Shown in pieces: positions 16,458 to 26,136 of a DNA stretch of 64,000 nt. The translations under genes were made by a program, and so were the position numbers. The DNA comes from Rhodoferax sp. GW822-FHT02A01. Its GTDB lineage: Bacteria; Pseudomonadota; Gammaproteobacteria; Burkholderiales; Burkholderiaceae_C. The stretch lies in the NCBI RefSeq assembly GCF_038784515.1, contig NZ_CP152376.1, positions 1,736,001 through 1,800,000 of the forward strand, given 5' to 3'. Positions within the stretch are counted from its first letter, which is position 1, and each line of letters starts with the position of its first letter. The notes below the pieces were generated by a model, which was not told where the DNA came from, ran no database searches, and saw only the letters and a list, made by a program, of their open reading frames with translations.

Positions 16458-17495
16458 ATGTTTCTACGCAATGCCTGGTATGTCGCCGCCTGGGATAGAG
16501 AGCTGACCGACGCGCCTCTGCCCCTCACGATCCTGGGCGACAAAGTGGCGCTGTACCGCAAGTCGGACAAAACGCCTGCAGCGCTCGAAGACGCATGCCC
16601 GCACCGCAAGCTGCCGCTGTCGCTGGGGCGCATCAAGGGCGACCATATCGAATGCGGCTACCACGGCCTGACCTTTGATTGCAGCGGGCAATGCGTCAAG
16701 GTGCCGGGCGCCAGCAACATCCCCAAGGCAGCAGTGGTGCGTTCCTATCCGATAGAAGAACGGTTTGGATTGCTGTGGATCTGGATGGGTGAGGCAGACA
16801 AGGCCAACCCTGCGGACATCTTTGCGGTGGAGCACTGGGGCGATCCGGCCTGGGGCATGAACCAAGGCGACGGCATGACCATTGCCTGCAACTACTTGTA
16901 CATGACGGACAACCTCCTGGACCCGTCACACGTGTCCTGGGTGCATCAGACATCGTTTGCTGGCGCTGCGTGCGAGGACACACCGCTGCAGACCACGGTG
17001 GCGGACAACGGTGTCACGGTATCGCGGTGGATGATGGACACGGAGCCCGCACCGTTCTATGTACCCTTTCTGAAGTTCAAGGGCAACTGCGACCGCAAGC
17101 AGCAGTACGAAGTGCGTTTCCCCTGCCTGGCGTTGATCAGGGCCATCTTCACGCCGGCTGGCCATGGCGGTGAGGGGCGTGCTGCACACCCGGACCTGTT
17201 CCACATGGACAGCTACAACTTCATGACGCCCATTGACGAAAACACGACGCGCTATTTCTGGTTCCAGATGCGTAACTTCGCACCCAACGATGCCGAGGTT
17301 TCGCGCCAGTTTGCCGAGTCGGTGCGCCAGGCCTTCAGCGAGGACCGCGTCATTCTGCAGGCGGTGCACAAGGGCATGGCAGAAAAGACCGCGCCCAACA
17401 TCGATCTGCATATCGACGTCGGCCCAATGCGCTTCCGACGCAAACTGGCGCAGCTGATCGACGCTGAAAATGCGCGCTTGTCATTGGCTGCGTGA
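16458..17495 (+). CDS. Rieske non-heme iron oxygenase (VanA-like)
   Basis: 345-residue terminal oxygenase. The Rieske cluster ligands are in CPHRKLPLSLG (Cys, His about residues 47-49) and CGYHGL (about 66-69). The mononuclear iron site is in DNLLDPSHVSWVH, giving the D-x2-H-x4-H pattern. Length and layout match vanillate O-demethylase oxygenase and related demethylating or hydroxylating alpha-only oxygenases. The dedicated reductase follows directly. Divergent LysR control suggests induction by the substrate, which could be a methoxylated aromatic or an unrelated compound. Confidence 0.88.
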   Translation: MFLRNAWYVAAWDRELTDAPLPLTILGDKVALYRKSDKTPAALEDACPHRKLPLSLGRIKGDHIECGYHGLTFDCSGQCVKVPGASNIPKAAVVRSYPIEERFGLLWIWMGEADKANPADIFAVEHWGDPAWGMNQGDGMTIACNYLYMTDNLLDPSHVSWVHQTSFAGAACEDTPLQTTVADNGVTVSRWMMDTEPAPFYVPFLKFKGNCDRKQQYEVRFPCLALIRAIFTPAGHGGEGRAAHPDLFHMDSYNFMTPIDENTTRYFWFQMRNFAPNDAEVSRQFAESVRQAFSEDRVILQAVHKGMAEKTAPNIDLHIDVGPMRFRRKLAQLIDAENARLSLAA

Positions 17496-17498
17496 GTG

Positions 17499-18608
17499 AT
17501 GGTGGCGCAGACGGCCAGCAGCCGCGGTTTTCGTCCGCTGAGGGTCAGCGCAAAGATTCGTGAAAGTGACACCATCACCTCGTTTCACCTGAATCCGGTG
17601 GACGAAGGGGACTGGCGCCATTTCGAGCCCGGCCAGTTCCTGGTGTTCAAAATCCCGGGGCAGTCAGACGGACAGTCCGTGCTGAGAAACTACAGCGTGT
17701 CCTGTGCGCCGGGACAAGTTGGGCACTACCGCATCTCGGTGAAGCGTGAGGCCGCTAGCCAGCCTGGGGTACCGGATGGCTTGGCTTCCTGCTATCTGCA
17801 TGACCATGTGCAAGTGGGTGATGTCCTGATGGCTGAGGGCCCGCGGGGCGAGTTCGTGTTGGACCGCGCAAGCAACAGGCCGGTGGTATTGCTCAGCGGT
17901 GGCGTAGGACTCACGCCCCTGGTGTCCATGTTGCATGCGCTGGCCAGGCAGAGCGAACGGCGCGTGGTGTTTGTGCACGCCTGTGACAACGGATCGGTCC
18001 ATGCGCTGGGTGATGAGGTGCGTGAACTGGCAGCGTCGCGCAACGGCATTACAAGCCATTTCGTCTACCGATTCCCCACGGCTGCGGATAGTGCCACGGC
18101 GCGGCACCATGACGAGGGCGTGATAACGCGAGCACTGCTGCAAAGGCTGTTGCACCTGGATGACTACGATTTCTATCTGTGCGGGCCGCCCCCTTTCATG
18201 CAGGCCGTGTACGCACTGGTGCGCAGCCTGGGCGTAGCCAGGAAACGCATTGCCTATGAATTTTTCGGGCCCGCCACGGTGCTGGAGCAGGACCTTGCAA
18301 CGCAACCCCAAGCAACGGCTCCGGCGGTGAGTACGGCCGCTGCATGCGACGCGGGCATCCAGATCCATTTCAGAAAAAGTGGGCGTACCGCCCCATGGAG
18401 CTCCGACGCACGGTCACTATTGGAATTTGCCGAAAGTGTCGGTCTCACACCAGATTTCAGTTGTCGCGCTGGCGTGTGTGGAACCTGTTGCACCGGCCTG
18501 CTGGACGGCCAGATCAACTACTTCGAAGAACCGCTCGATGAACCGCCAGCCCATCATGTCCTGCTCTGCTGCGCGCGTCCATCGGGTTCGCTGGTGCTGG
18601 ATTTGTAG
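17499..18608 (+). CDS. Oxygenase reductase: FNR domain plus plant-type [2Fe-2S] ferredoxin
   Basis: 369 residues. The N-terminal flavin domain (about 10-110) shows LRNYSVSC, the NAD domain (about 120-235) starts with VVLLSGGVGLTPL, and the C-terminal ferredoxin domain carries CRAGVCGTC plus a later Cys in LLCCARP. The order FNR-NAD-ferredoxin is that of VanB-like and flavohaemoglobin-like reductases, passing electrons from NAD(P)H to the Rieske oxygenase. Start is ATG 17499; GTG 17496 directly after the oxygenase stop is an equal alternative. A variable linker (about 265-290) joins the two halves. Confidence 0.88.
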   Translation: MVAQTASSRGFRPLRVSAKIRESDTITSFHLNPVDEGDWRHFEPGQFLVFKIPGQSDGQSVLRNYSVSCAPGQVGHYRISVKREAASQPGVPDGLASCYLHDHVQVGDVLMAEGPRGEFVLDRASNRPVVLLSGGVGLTPLVSMLHALARQSERRVVFVHACDNGSVHALGDEVRELAASRNGITSHFVYRFPTAADSATARHHDEGVITRALLQRLLHLDDYDFYLCGPPPFMQAVYALVRSLGVARKRIAYEFFGPATVLEQDLATQPQATAPAVSTAAACDAGIQIHFRKSGRTAPWSSDARSLLEFAESVGLTPDFSCRAGVCGTCCTGLLDGQINYFEEPLDEPPAHHVLLCCARPSGSLVLDL

Positions 18609-18625
18609 TTTTGGATTGCACTTGG

Positions 18626-18641
18626 GCCCGAAGTCTCGGGC
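18626..18641. terminator. Hairpin between convergent genes
   Basis: GCCCGA and TCGGGC form a perfect 6-base stem with loop AGTC, enclosed by TTGGA (18611-18615) and TCCAA (18651-18655), which can also pair. It is followed by AATTTT on the + strand. It lies between the reductase gene and the convergent binding-protein-like gene, a typical place for a bidirectional terminator. Confidence 0.55.
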
Positions 18642-18665
18642 GGCGATTGGTCCAAATTTTCGACC

Positions 18666-19430
18666 CTACTTGTTTTCCTGGTGCAGCATGCGGTCTGTTA
18701 TCTGCTTACGCAAGCTGGCCAGTTCACCACTTGACTTCATCTGACGAATGACGCCTTCGACCCGAGGCACCAGTGCACGATGTCGTTCATTCAGGAAGTG
18801 GTATAGCTCGATATGTTGCAACATCGGGAAAAGAGGGTGAATATCCGCCTGAATTCCAAGCCGATTCAAGACAAGCATGCCGCTGAAAAGATCGTTGACT
18901 GCCACATCGATGTGGCCTGCATTGAGCATAAGCATCATCTGATCCATGGTCGTGGTCGGAGATACATGTGGCATGCCGGAAACTCCCCGTTCTGACGAGC
19001 CAACGCCCCGCACGATTCCTATCTTGTAGGGACGAAGTGAGTCCCAGCCACTTACAGCAAAGCTCAACGATTTGGTAAATGCAATTGGCTCGATGTAGTT
19101 GATGGGTTCGGAAACAGCGATCAGCGAGGGGTATTCGCTTTGTACGGCTAGCACGCGCTGTATCTCTCCATCGAGGCGACCTTCGCTTGACTCAATCAAC
19201 GATCGCTTTGCCGGACCATCTACGAACTGAAGTTGGATACCTAGCTTGCCGTAGACCGCTACAAGAATTTCAGCACCAACCTGTTGGTCGGGAACGTTTT
19301 CGATCCTGGCCAGTCGCAAGATGACTTGGGCGTCACATTCGAGGCAGGCAAGGCCGAACAATACGCCGAACAGCGCAATGTATCTCCAACGAGCGAGTCC
19401 GAGGCTGCTGCCAACGCACAGCGCACTCAT
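18666..19430 (-). CDS. Periplasmic solute-binding-like protein (family 3-like)
   Basis: 254 residues. A hydrophobic N-terminus (about 15-34, ending CDAQ) looks like a signal peptide. The rest has the spacing of a family-3 binding fold: KLGIQLQFVDGPAKRSL, then GRLDGEIQRV, and PYKIGIVRGVGSSE for the second lobe. The Arg-bearing ligand motif of true amino-acid binders is not obvious, so it may be a sensory or orphan binding protein. No permease or ATPase is adjacent. It lies downstream of the amino-sugar locus on the same strand, 169 bases after NagB-II, and may be independent of it. Confidence 0.65.
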   Translation of the reverse strand: MSALCVGSSLGLARWRYIALFGVLFGLACLECDAQVILRLARIENVPDQQVGAEILVAVYGKLGIQLQFVDGPAKRSLIESSEGRLDGEIQRVLAVQSEYPSLIAVSEPINYIEPIAFTKSLSFAVSGWDSLRPYKIGIVRGVGSSERGVSGMPHVSPTTTMDQMMLMLNAGHIDVAVNDLFSGMLVLNRLGIQADIHPLFPMLQHIELYHFLNERHRALVPRVEGVIRQMKSSGELASLRKQITDRMLHQENK

Positions 19431-19599
19431 GAGTCATGGCCCTTCAAGAATTTCTACTGAATGGACGTCTAACCTTCTTTCCGCAATTGAAAACACAATT
19501 TTCGAAGTACGTCAAGGGCTGCTTCAACTAGCGCTCTTCTCGAGCTGGAATTGGTCTACGCGGCGGCAGTGGAAGCCTCCGCCAAAAGTCAGACTGCCC

Positions 19600-20622
19600 C
19601 TAGAGCGTGGATGTGATCTTGGAAAGATGCCGTGGGGCGTCAGGATCAATCCCGCGCGCGCGCGAAACTGCCTCAACCAGCAGGTAAAAGGACTGTATTG
19701 CCACGATCGGATCAAGGTCCGGAATATCTGCCGTGGCCAATGTCAGATCACGTTCGGCAACATCATCAGGCGCGGCGAGCAGCACGTTGGCGCCTCTTTG
19801 GCGCATATCTCGCGCGACTTGCAGGAGGCTGGCCTGCGCCGGGCCACGCAGTGCAAAGATCAAGATGATGTACCCCGTATCTACCAATGCCATGGGTCCA
19901 TGCTGTACTTCGGCACCACTGAATGCTTCGGCCTGAATGCCACAGGTTTCCTTGAACTTCAGCGCCGCCTCATTGGCAATTGCCAGACCCGGACCGCGAC
20001 CGATGACCAGCAGGCGGTCAGCATCCCTCAGTGCAGGCAGGGCGCAGCTCCAGTCCAGGGAGCAGGCGGTGGCCAAGGCTGAGGAAATATTCCGCAACCC
20101 GGCTATCAAATCGAGATAGCCACCCCAGACCGCCGCAAGACGTGCCGCCGCGACCAGTGAGCAGATATAGCTTTTGGTCGCTGCAACACTTTCTTCCGGG
20201 CCGGCATGCAATGCCAGTGGCCATTGCACCGCATCTGCGAGCGGAGACTGTGCGGCGTTTACCAATGCCACGGTCGTTGCACCCGCATCGGTAAACATTT
20301 GCATGGGTCCATACAAGTCGGGACTGCGGCCGGACTGCGATACCGATACGGCCAGCATGCGCTGATGTGCAATGGGTGCCCGATACAGCGTCATCAGGGA
20401 CATTGGCAATGACGTCACCAGCTGACCCGTGCGTGACATCACCAGATACGAAAAATAGGAAGCAGCATGATCCGAGCTTCCACGCGCAATGGTCACAATG
20501 CCGGTGGGTGCAGAGCCGCGCAACGCGGCTCCCAAGGCCTCATATCGGTCAGTGTCCAAAGACAGTTGCAAAGCTACCTGAGCGGCCGAGGCGCAAGCCT
20601 CCTGGTACATCTTGGTTGTCAT
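19600..20622 (-). CDS. SIS-domain glucosamine-6-phosphate deaminase, NagB-II type
   Basis: 340 residues with two SIS domains (about 25-165 and 195-325). The phosphosugar-binding serines are in IARGSSDHAASYFSYL and VSVSQSGRSPDL. The protein resembles the isomerase half of GlmS without the glutaminase domain, which is the NagB-II layout of proteobacterial GlcNAc operons. NagB-II converts glucosamine-6-phosphate to fructose-6-phosphate and ammonia. A GlcNAc-type kinase and NagA in the same locus support this call. It is probably the last gene of the transporter-kinase-deaminase operon. Confidence 0.82.
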   Translation of the reverse strand: MTTKMYQEACASAAQVALQLSLDTDRYEALGAALRGSAPTGIVTIARGSSDHAASYFSYLVMSRTGQLVTSLPMSLMTLYRAPIAHQRMLAVSVSQSGRSPDLYGPMQMFTDAGATTVALVNAAQSPLADAVQWPLALHAGPEESVAATKSYICSLVAAARLAAVWGGYLDLIAGLRNISSALATACSLDWSCALPALRDADRLLVIGRGPGLAIANEAALKFKETCGIQAEAFSGAEVQHGPMALVDTGYIILIFALRGPAQASLLQVARDMRQRGANVLLAAPDDVAERDLTLATADIPDLDPIVAIQSFYLLVEAVSRARGIDPDAPRHLSKITSTL

Positions 20623-20669
20623 AAGAGAAATGGATGAAAGGAAGAGCGAAGGCGTATTTATTCACGCAA

Positions 20670-21578
20670 TCAGAATGTCTTGAGCAGCAATTGCGCTGCC
20701 CCTTGCATGGCGTCACCTTGTGCACGGGCGATGCGATCGGTGACGGAAAGCGGCAGTCGAGAAACGAGCTGCTGGCCAATGCCTCCAGCAACGACCAATG
20801 GAAGCGTATGTCGGTGATCCAGTGCCTCTGCCATGGTGCACAGACTGTCCACGGCCAGCTTGATCAGGTCTTGCGCGGCGGTGTCCTTAGACGCCATGGC
20901 AAAGACCAGAGGGGCGCAAGTGGCGTAGGTGTTCTGGTTGGCTTGACCGCACCAATTCAATAATGCTGCGCGACTGCCACCCACATGCTGCAGGATGGCC
21001 TGCGTCAGCGCGCAAGGATCCCTGCGACCGTCAAGCGCCTGTTGTGTCAGGCGTATGGCGCGAAGTCCAAGATCGGCTCCGCTGCCTTCATCACCGCTGG
21101 GAAAACCCCAGCCACCCACGGTGCGCAGAGCACCATCGCCATCCTGGGCCATTCCGATGGCACCAGTGCCGCAGATGATGAGCGCGCCGGCGGACCCTGC
21201 ATGTGCGCCATGTAGCGCGGTGAGTGCGTCTGAGTGCAAGTCCACATGCGGGTAGCCAGGATTGGTCCGCAGTAGGTCGGCCGCCCAAACGGGATTGTTG
21301 GCACCAGCCAGGCCCAGTCCCAAAGCGGTGTTCGTCCGGATGGGTTTCTGCCAATCGGGGTCGAGATCCGCTGGAGTCGCCGTCTGTATTGCGCATGCGA
21401 TGTTTTCCCAGGCTTGGGCGCTACCCTGCATCAGTCCTGAAGCGCCAGCGCGCCCCTCTCCGACGAGTACACCACTTCGATGCCAGACCCGGGCTCTTGT
21501 ACTGGTTCCGCCACCATCCACGGCTGCCAAGTAACTGATATTTGCCGGCAAGGATTGCGGCACTGCCAGCGTACTCAT
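20670..21578 (-). CDS. N-acetylglucosamine kinase-like protein (BadF/BadG/BcrA/D ATPase family)
   Basis: 302 residues of the ASKHA fold. The phosphate-1 loop is AAVDGGGTSTRARVW, a second phosphate motif is ICGTGAIGMA, and an adenosine-type motif VVAGGIGQQL lies near the C-terminus. I chose ATG 21578 because it overlaps the stop of the ABC ATPase gene (ATGA); a start at 21623 would add 15 residues inside that gene. Its position before NagB-II and beside a sugar importer supports phosphorylation of incoming GlcNAc or a related amino sugar. Confidence 0.8.
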   Translation of the reverse strand: MSTLAVPQSLPANISYLAAVDGGGTSTRARVWHRSGVLVGEGRAGASGLMQGSAQAWENIACAIQTATPADLDPDWQKPIRTNTALGLGLAGANNPVWAADLLRTNPGYPHVDLHSDALTALHGAHAGSAGALIICGTGAIGMAQDGDGALRTVGGWGFPSGDEGSGADLGLRAIRLTQQALDGRRDPCALTQAILQHVGGSRAALLNWCGQANQNTYATCAPLVFAMASKDTAAQDLIKLAVDSLCTMAEALDHRHTLPLVVAGGIGQQLVSRLPLSVTDRIARAQGDAMQGAAQLLLKTF

Positions 21579-22717
21579 CTTGTGTGCGCGGCGCGCATGT
21601 TGCCGGGATTCAGACGCAAGCAAGCAGTGCCATCTACCCGGAAGAGATGCAGTGAATGTGGCGCCGCCCGAACAATTAAATGATCGCCAAGGTTGACTTC
21701 CACGTTGCCGTCTCCGCGCAGTATCAGGTCCTGTCCGTCATCGGTGCGGACATACAGCAGATTCGATTCACCCAGGTGCTCAACCAGGGTGATCTCGACG
21801 TTCAGCAGCAGATCGTTGCCCACCGGGCGTGCATCGGCGGGCAGTACTTCACAGTGCTCCGGGCGCACACCAATCTCCACCGTCTCGCCAGGCTGAAGCG
21901 AACTTGCTTGAACGGTAGCAAACGCAGTGGCGCCATTGCCAAAGCGAACCTGAACGCCTTGCGCATTCACATCAATCACGCGGGCCGGTAGCAAATTGAT
22001 CGTCGGTGAGCCAATGAAAGTGGCAACAAAGCGGTTGGCAGGCTGCTGGTACAGCGTCAGTGGAGTGCCTGCCTGCTGTACGCGCCCTTCGTTGAGCACC
22101 ACGATCTTGTCGCCCAATGTCATGGCCTCAATCTGATCGTGCGTGACGTACACCATGGTAGCGGCCAGATCCCTGTGCAGGCGCGCCAGCTCGATACGGG
22201 TCTTGGCGCGCAGTGCCGCATCCAGATTGGATAGTGGTTCGTCAAAAAGAAAGAGGCGTGGCTCACGCACAATGGCGCGTCCAATCGCAACGCGCTGTCG
22301 CTGTCCTCCGGACAGCTCGCGGGGCAGGCGTTCGAGCAAGTGGTCTATGTGCAGTACACGCGCGGCCTCACGGACACGGCGGTCAATATCGCTGCGGCTG
22401 GCTCCGTGCAACTTGAGGCCGAAGGCCATGTTGCGGTACACATTCATGTGCGGGTACAGGGCGTAGCTCTGAAACACCATGGCAATGCCACGTTCGGCGG
22501 GTGGCAAGGCGTTGACCACCTGGTTGCCAATGCGGAGTTCGCCGCTGCTGATGGACTCCAGGCCGCATAGCATTCGCAGCAGTGTGGACTTGCCGCAGCC
22601 GCTGGGGCCCACCAGTACCACGAGTTCGCCGTGTTCAATATGCAGATCCACATCCTGCAGGACCGGTGGATTGTTGCCATAGGACTTGGTGAGTTTGGAA
22701 AGGGTAACGCTTGCCAT
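21575..22717 (-). CDS. Sugar ABC transporter ATP-binding protein (UgpC/MalK type)
   Basis: 380 residues. The ABC domain has Walker A GPSGCGKST, signature LSGGQRQR, Walker B LFLFDEPLSNLDAALR and switch His in YVTHDQ. The C-terminal TOBE-type regulatory region begins about residue 235 and includes VRPEHCEVLP. This is the CUT1 family ATPase that energises the permease pair upstream. It overlaps the kinase gene by four bases, linking import to phosphorylation. Confidence 0.92.
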   Translation of the reverse strand: MASVTLSKLTKSYGNNPPVLQDVDLHIEHGELVVLVGPSGCGKSTLLRMLCGLESISSGELRIGNQVVNALPPAERGIAMVFQSYALYPHMNVYRNMAFGLKLHGASRSDIDRRVREAARVLHIDHLLERLPRELSGGQRQRVAIGRAIVREPRLFLFDEPLSNLDAALRAKTRIELARLHRDLAATMVYVTHDQIEAMTLGDKIVVLNEGRVQQAGTPLTLYQQPANRFVATFIGSPTINLLPARVIDVNAQGVQVRFGNGATAFATVQASSLQPGETVEIGVRPEHCEVLPADARPVGNDLLLNVEITLVEHLGESNLLYVRTDDGQDLILRGDGNVEVNLGDHLIVRAAPHSLHLFRVDGTACLRLNPGNMRAAHTR

Positions 22718-22727
22718 GGTGTGTACC

Positions 22728-23582
22728 TTATTTGACGGCGCCCGCGGTGATGCCGCGAATGAGTTGACGGGAGAAGATTGCGTAGAGGCTTACCACTGGA
22801 ACAATGGCGAGCGAAAGGGAGGCCAGCACGGCATTCCAGTCGGTGGCGTACTGCCCCACAAACTGCTGGATGCCCAGCGTGATGGTCTGGGTCTTTTCGG
22901 AAGGCGCCAGAATCAGCGGGAACCACAGGTCATTCCAGATCGGCACCATGGTGAAGACTGCGACCGTGGCTATTGCCGGCCGCACCAAGGGCACTACCAC
23001 CTTGAAGAAGATGCGAAATTCATCCACCCCGTCACAGCGCGCGGCGTCCTTGAGCTCGCTTGGTACCTGCGCCATGAACTCCGAAAGAATCATCACAGCC
23101 AGAGGCAGGCCTTGGGCCACATATACCAGCACCAGCGCCGTCAGCGTGTTGACCAACTGCAGTTCCACCATCAGTTGCAGGATGGATACCGTGCCGAGCC
23201 GGATCGGAACCATGATGCCGAAGGCGAAAAAGAATTTCAGCCAACGGTTGCCTGTAAATCTGTACTCCGTCAGTGCCCAGGCGGCCATGGCGCCAAACAG
23301 CAATATGAAGAACAGCGAGGCGACCGTCACTGCAAAGCTGTTGCCAAAGTAGTGCATCACGTCCGAGCGCCCCAGTACTTTGGTGTATCCGATGAGCGAA
23401 AACGTGTCGGTGGTTGGCCAGGCCAGCGGGTCGTTGAATATTGCGTCGCGGCTCTTGAACGAGTTCATTAGTACCAGCAAGACGGGCAGTAACGCCAGCA
23501 GTAGGTAAGCAATCAGCGTTGCGTGAACAAAGACGCGGCTGGTGTCAAACCGCGGACGAATCAGATGGGATGTGCGGTGCAT
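22728..23582 (-). CDS. Sugar ABC transporter permease (MalG-like)
   Basis: 284-residue CUT1 permease. It has six predicted hydrophobic helices and the EAA loop ELKDAARCDGVDEFRIFFKVVVP (about residues 176-198), which contacts the ATPase. The N-terminal region carries the usual NSFKSRDAIFNDPLAWP stretch of MalG-type subunits. The gene lies 10 bases upstream of the ATPase gene. Confidence 0.9.
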   Translation of the reverse strand: MHRTSHLIRPRFDTSRVFVHATLIAYLLLALLPVLLVLMNSFKSRDAIFNDPLAWPTTDTFSLIGYTKVLGRSDVMHYFGNSFAVTVASLFFILLFGAMAAWALTEYRFTGNRWLKFFFAFGIMVPIRLGTVSILQLMVELQLVNTLTALVLVYVAQGLPLAVMILSEFMAQVPSELKDAARCDGVDEFRIFFKVVVPLVRPAIATVAVFTMVPIWNDLWFPLILAPSEKTQTITLGIQQFVGQYATDWNAVLASLSLAIVPVVSLYAIFSRQLIRGITAGAVK

Positions 23583-23597
23583 AAACGAGTCCGGGGT

Positions 23598-24512
23598 TCA
23601 AAGTGCAAAGCGCTGCAGACGGCGCTGAACGGCCAGGAAATACCCAGCCACACCACACAGAATGACCAGGAACATGATGGTGGCTACCGCAGCCCCCATC
23701 GTTGGACTTGCAACTTGTGACTGGTAGCCAAAGAAGGTCCGATAGAACAGGGTGCCCAGGATGTCGGTGCTGTAGTTGGGGCCGGCCATGGCACCCTTGA
23801 CGGTATAGATAAGGTCGAACGCGTTGAAGTTGGCGACAAACGTCAGAATGGTGACCAGGCCCAATGTCGGAAGAATCAGGGGCAGGCGGATGAACCAGAA
23901 GATGCGCCATGGTGTGGCCCCTTCCACAAGTGCCGCCTCCACGATGTCTTCCGGTATGGCAATCAGTGCGGCATAGATCAGCATCATGGGAATGCCGATG
24001 TACTGCCAGACTGACATCAACGAAACTGTAAACAGTGCGCTGCTTTCCAGACCAAGCCATGGCTCGAACCAGTCACCCAGACCAAGCAGTCCGAGCAGAC
24101 GCTCGGACACTCCCCACAAAGGCGACAGGATCAGTTGCCAGATAAAGCCGATGATCACGACCGAGAGCAAGGTCGGAAGAAAGAAGATGGTGCGGTAGGT
24201 GGCAGAAAAGCGCACATTCTTCAGTGACAGCAGTGCTGCCAGGAGGAGTCCAATGGGATTCTGGAAGACCATGTGAATGCCAAAGAACTTGAGGTTGTTG
24301 GCCATTGCATTCCAGAAGGCATGCGACCACTGTGGGTCCTGCAGAATGGTGATGTAGTTGTCCATTCCCGCGAAGCTGCGTACTCCGTTTTCATTGGCGG
24401 TGTACAGCCCCAGACGCAGGGTGTCCAGCAGTGGAAAGGCACTGAACAGTGCGTAGATGCACAGCGCCGGCAGCAGAAACACCGCCACACGCCATGAGAA
24501 ACCCGATTGCAT
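23598..24512 (-). CDS. Sugar ABC transporter permease (MalF-like)
   Basis: 304-residue CUT1 permease. Hydrophobic helices begin at FLLPALCIYALFSAFPLLDT and the coupling loop reads EDIVEAALVEGATPWRIFWFI (about residues 193-213). It forms the membrane channel with the MalG-like subunit encoded 15 bases downstream. The binding-protein gene is 92 bases upstream, the widest gap within the operon. Confidence 0.9.
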   Translation of the reverse strand: MQSGFSWRVAVFLLPALCIYALFSAFPLLDTLRLGLYTANENGVRSFAGMDNYITILQDPQWSHAFWNAMANNLKFFGIHMVFQNPIGLLLAALLSLKNVRFSATYRTIFFLPTLLSVVIIGFIWQLILSPLWGVSERLLGLLGLGDWFEPWLGLESSALFTVSLMSVWQYIGIPMMLIYAALIAIPEDIVEAALVEGATPWRIFWFIRLPLILPTLGLVTILTFVANFNAFDLIYTVKGAMAGPNYSTDILGTLFYRTFFGYQSQVASPTMGAAVATIMFLVILCGVAGYFLAVQRRLQRFAL

Positions 24513-24604
24513 GGGGGACTCCCTTCAGATGGAAACTTGGGTGCCATATCCAGCCAACTCGCGCGCCCCAAGAGGTGCGGGAGTTGGCTGATCTTCAGGA
24601 AGGC

Positions 24605-25852
24605 CTACTTGGCGGCCGCGTACCACTTGGCAAAGCCAGTTTGAATCTGGGTCGCCGCTTCCTTGGGCGACATCTTCAGATTGATGACCTGTGAGCCCAC
24701 GTTCCACAGTTCGTTTTCCATGCTGGGCGTTCCACGACTCATGATCTGAGCGTTCAGGCGGATCGTGCTTTTGCACTGATTACGCCAGCTGATCATCTCC
24801 TTGGCTACCGGGTTCTTCACGTCAATCTTGTGGTTGGACAGCGAAAAGAAACCTGTGACCTTGTTGGTATAGAGGTCCGCAAACTCCTTGCTTGCCAACC
24901 AGTCCAGAAAGACCTTCGCATCGGCCTTGTTGGGGCTCTTGCTGTTGATGCCCATGGCAATGTCGGTGTGATCCGAGATGTAGCAGGTGTCGCCCGCCTT
25001 TTGCACCGGTGGCTTGAACGCGCCGAAGTCCACCTTGCTGTTCTGTTCGAAGTAGGAGATGTCCCAGGAGCCCGCAGGGTAGATGGCTGCGCGGCCGGTG
25101 CCAAACAGATTTTGGGAGTCACCGTAGGTCTGGGCTTGGTAGCCCTTTGGCAGATAGGGGGCCCACTTGGCCATCACGTCGAAGGTGCTGACGAACTCGG
25201 GATCGGTGAACTTCTTCTTGCCCGCGATCAGCGCCTTGCGACCTTCCTCACCCTTCCAGTGGTTGGCGCCAATGCTGGTGAATACGATCTGGTTGGTTTC
25301 CCATTGGTCTGCAGTGCCCAATGCCAGGGGAGCGACCTTGCCAGCAGCCTTGATCTTGTCCAGGACACCAAAGAATTCGGCTTCGGTCTCCGGTACCTTG
25401 AGGCCCATCTCGGCAAACACCCTCTTGTTGTAGAAGAAGCCATGGATCACGGAGGCCATCGGCATGCAGTAGGTGGATTTGCCATCGTCCGTTTGCCATG
25501 CCACCTGCGCGGATTCGGGAAAGTTCTTCAGTCCGGGTGCGCCGTTCAAGGCGTCGATCTGCCCTTTCTTGAACAGATCCAGCGATACATCGAATGGGCG
25601 GCAAGTAATCAAGTCTCCTGCAGTGCCAGCGGTGAGGCGTGCATTCAGTGCCGAGTTGTATTCGGGTGGAGACGTGGGAGCGAACTTCACCGTGATGTCG
25701 GGATGGATCTTGTTGAATGCCGGTAGCAGCACATCTTCCCAAAGGGTCTTGTCGTCCACGCGCCAGCTCTCAATGGTGAGATTGCCGGCATGGGCCAAGG
25801 TGTTGCAAAGAATCAAAGCACTTGCGGCGACAAGGCGTAGGTTGGATTTCAT
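24605..25852 (-). CDS. Sugar ABC transporter binding protein (family 1)
   Basis: 415 residues with a signal peptide cleaved near AHAG (about residue 23). The mature part begins LTIESWRVDDKTLWEDVLLPAFNKIHPDI, the family-1 layout. PAGSWDISYFEQN and WLASKEFADLYTNKV are typical late segments. As the first gene of the operon it defines the ligand, inferred to be N-acetylglucosamine or chitooligosaccharides from the NagA, NagB-II and kinase genes nearby. It is divergent from the sensory binding-protein operon starting at 26137. Confidence 0.88.
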   Translation of the reverse strand: MKSNLRLVAASALILCNTLAHAGNLTIESWRVDDKTLWEDVLLPAFNKIHPDITVKFAPTSPPEYNSALNARLTAGTAGDLITCRPFDVSLDLFKKGQIDALNGAPGLKNFPESAQVAWQTDDGKSTYCMPMASVIHGFFYNKRVFAEMGLKVPETEAEFFGVLDKIKAAGKVAPLALGTADQWETNQIVFTSIGANHWKGEEGRKALIAGKKKFTDPEFVSTFDVMAKWAPYLPKGYQAQTYGDSQNLFGTGRAAIYPAGSWDISYFEQNSKVDFGAFKPPVQKAGDTCYISDHTDIAMGINSKSPNKADAKVFLDWLASKEFADLYTNKVTGFFSLSNHKIDVKNPVAKEMISWRNQCKSTIRLNAQIMSRGTPSMENELWNVGSQVINLKMSPKEAATQIQTGFAKWYAAAK

Positions 25853-25991
25853 AACGCACGTTCTCCAAGTTGTTGAGGGAGTGAACTGAAGGTTTATGCA
25901 GCGTCCACTGGATGCGCCTACCCGTCAGTGCCGCGGAGGTTATGCTGATACCCATGTAAGCTCAAATGCGCCGCAGAGAGCTCGAATACAT

Positions 25992-26002
25992 TGCGTAACG
26001 CA
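25992..26002. promoter_or_regulatory. Short perfect palindrome in divergent promoter
   Basis: TGCGT-A-ACGCA is an 11-base palindrome midway between the binding-protein gene (start 25852) and the divergent sensory operon (start 26137). It could bind a dimeric regulator such as the response regulator encoded at 27425, but it is short and I found no second copy. The rest of this 284-base gap shows no gene. Confidence 0.25.
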
Positions 26003-26136
26003 TTGATTTGATTCAATAAATTTATGTTTATCACGGCAGTGGCTGACAGGTTTTTTAACGCGCTATCCAACGTTCCCAATAAGGCAACGGTCATGCCTTC
26101 GTCTGCCTGCAACATAAAGTTACAAAACGAAATGAA

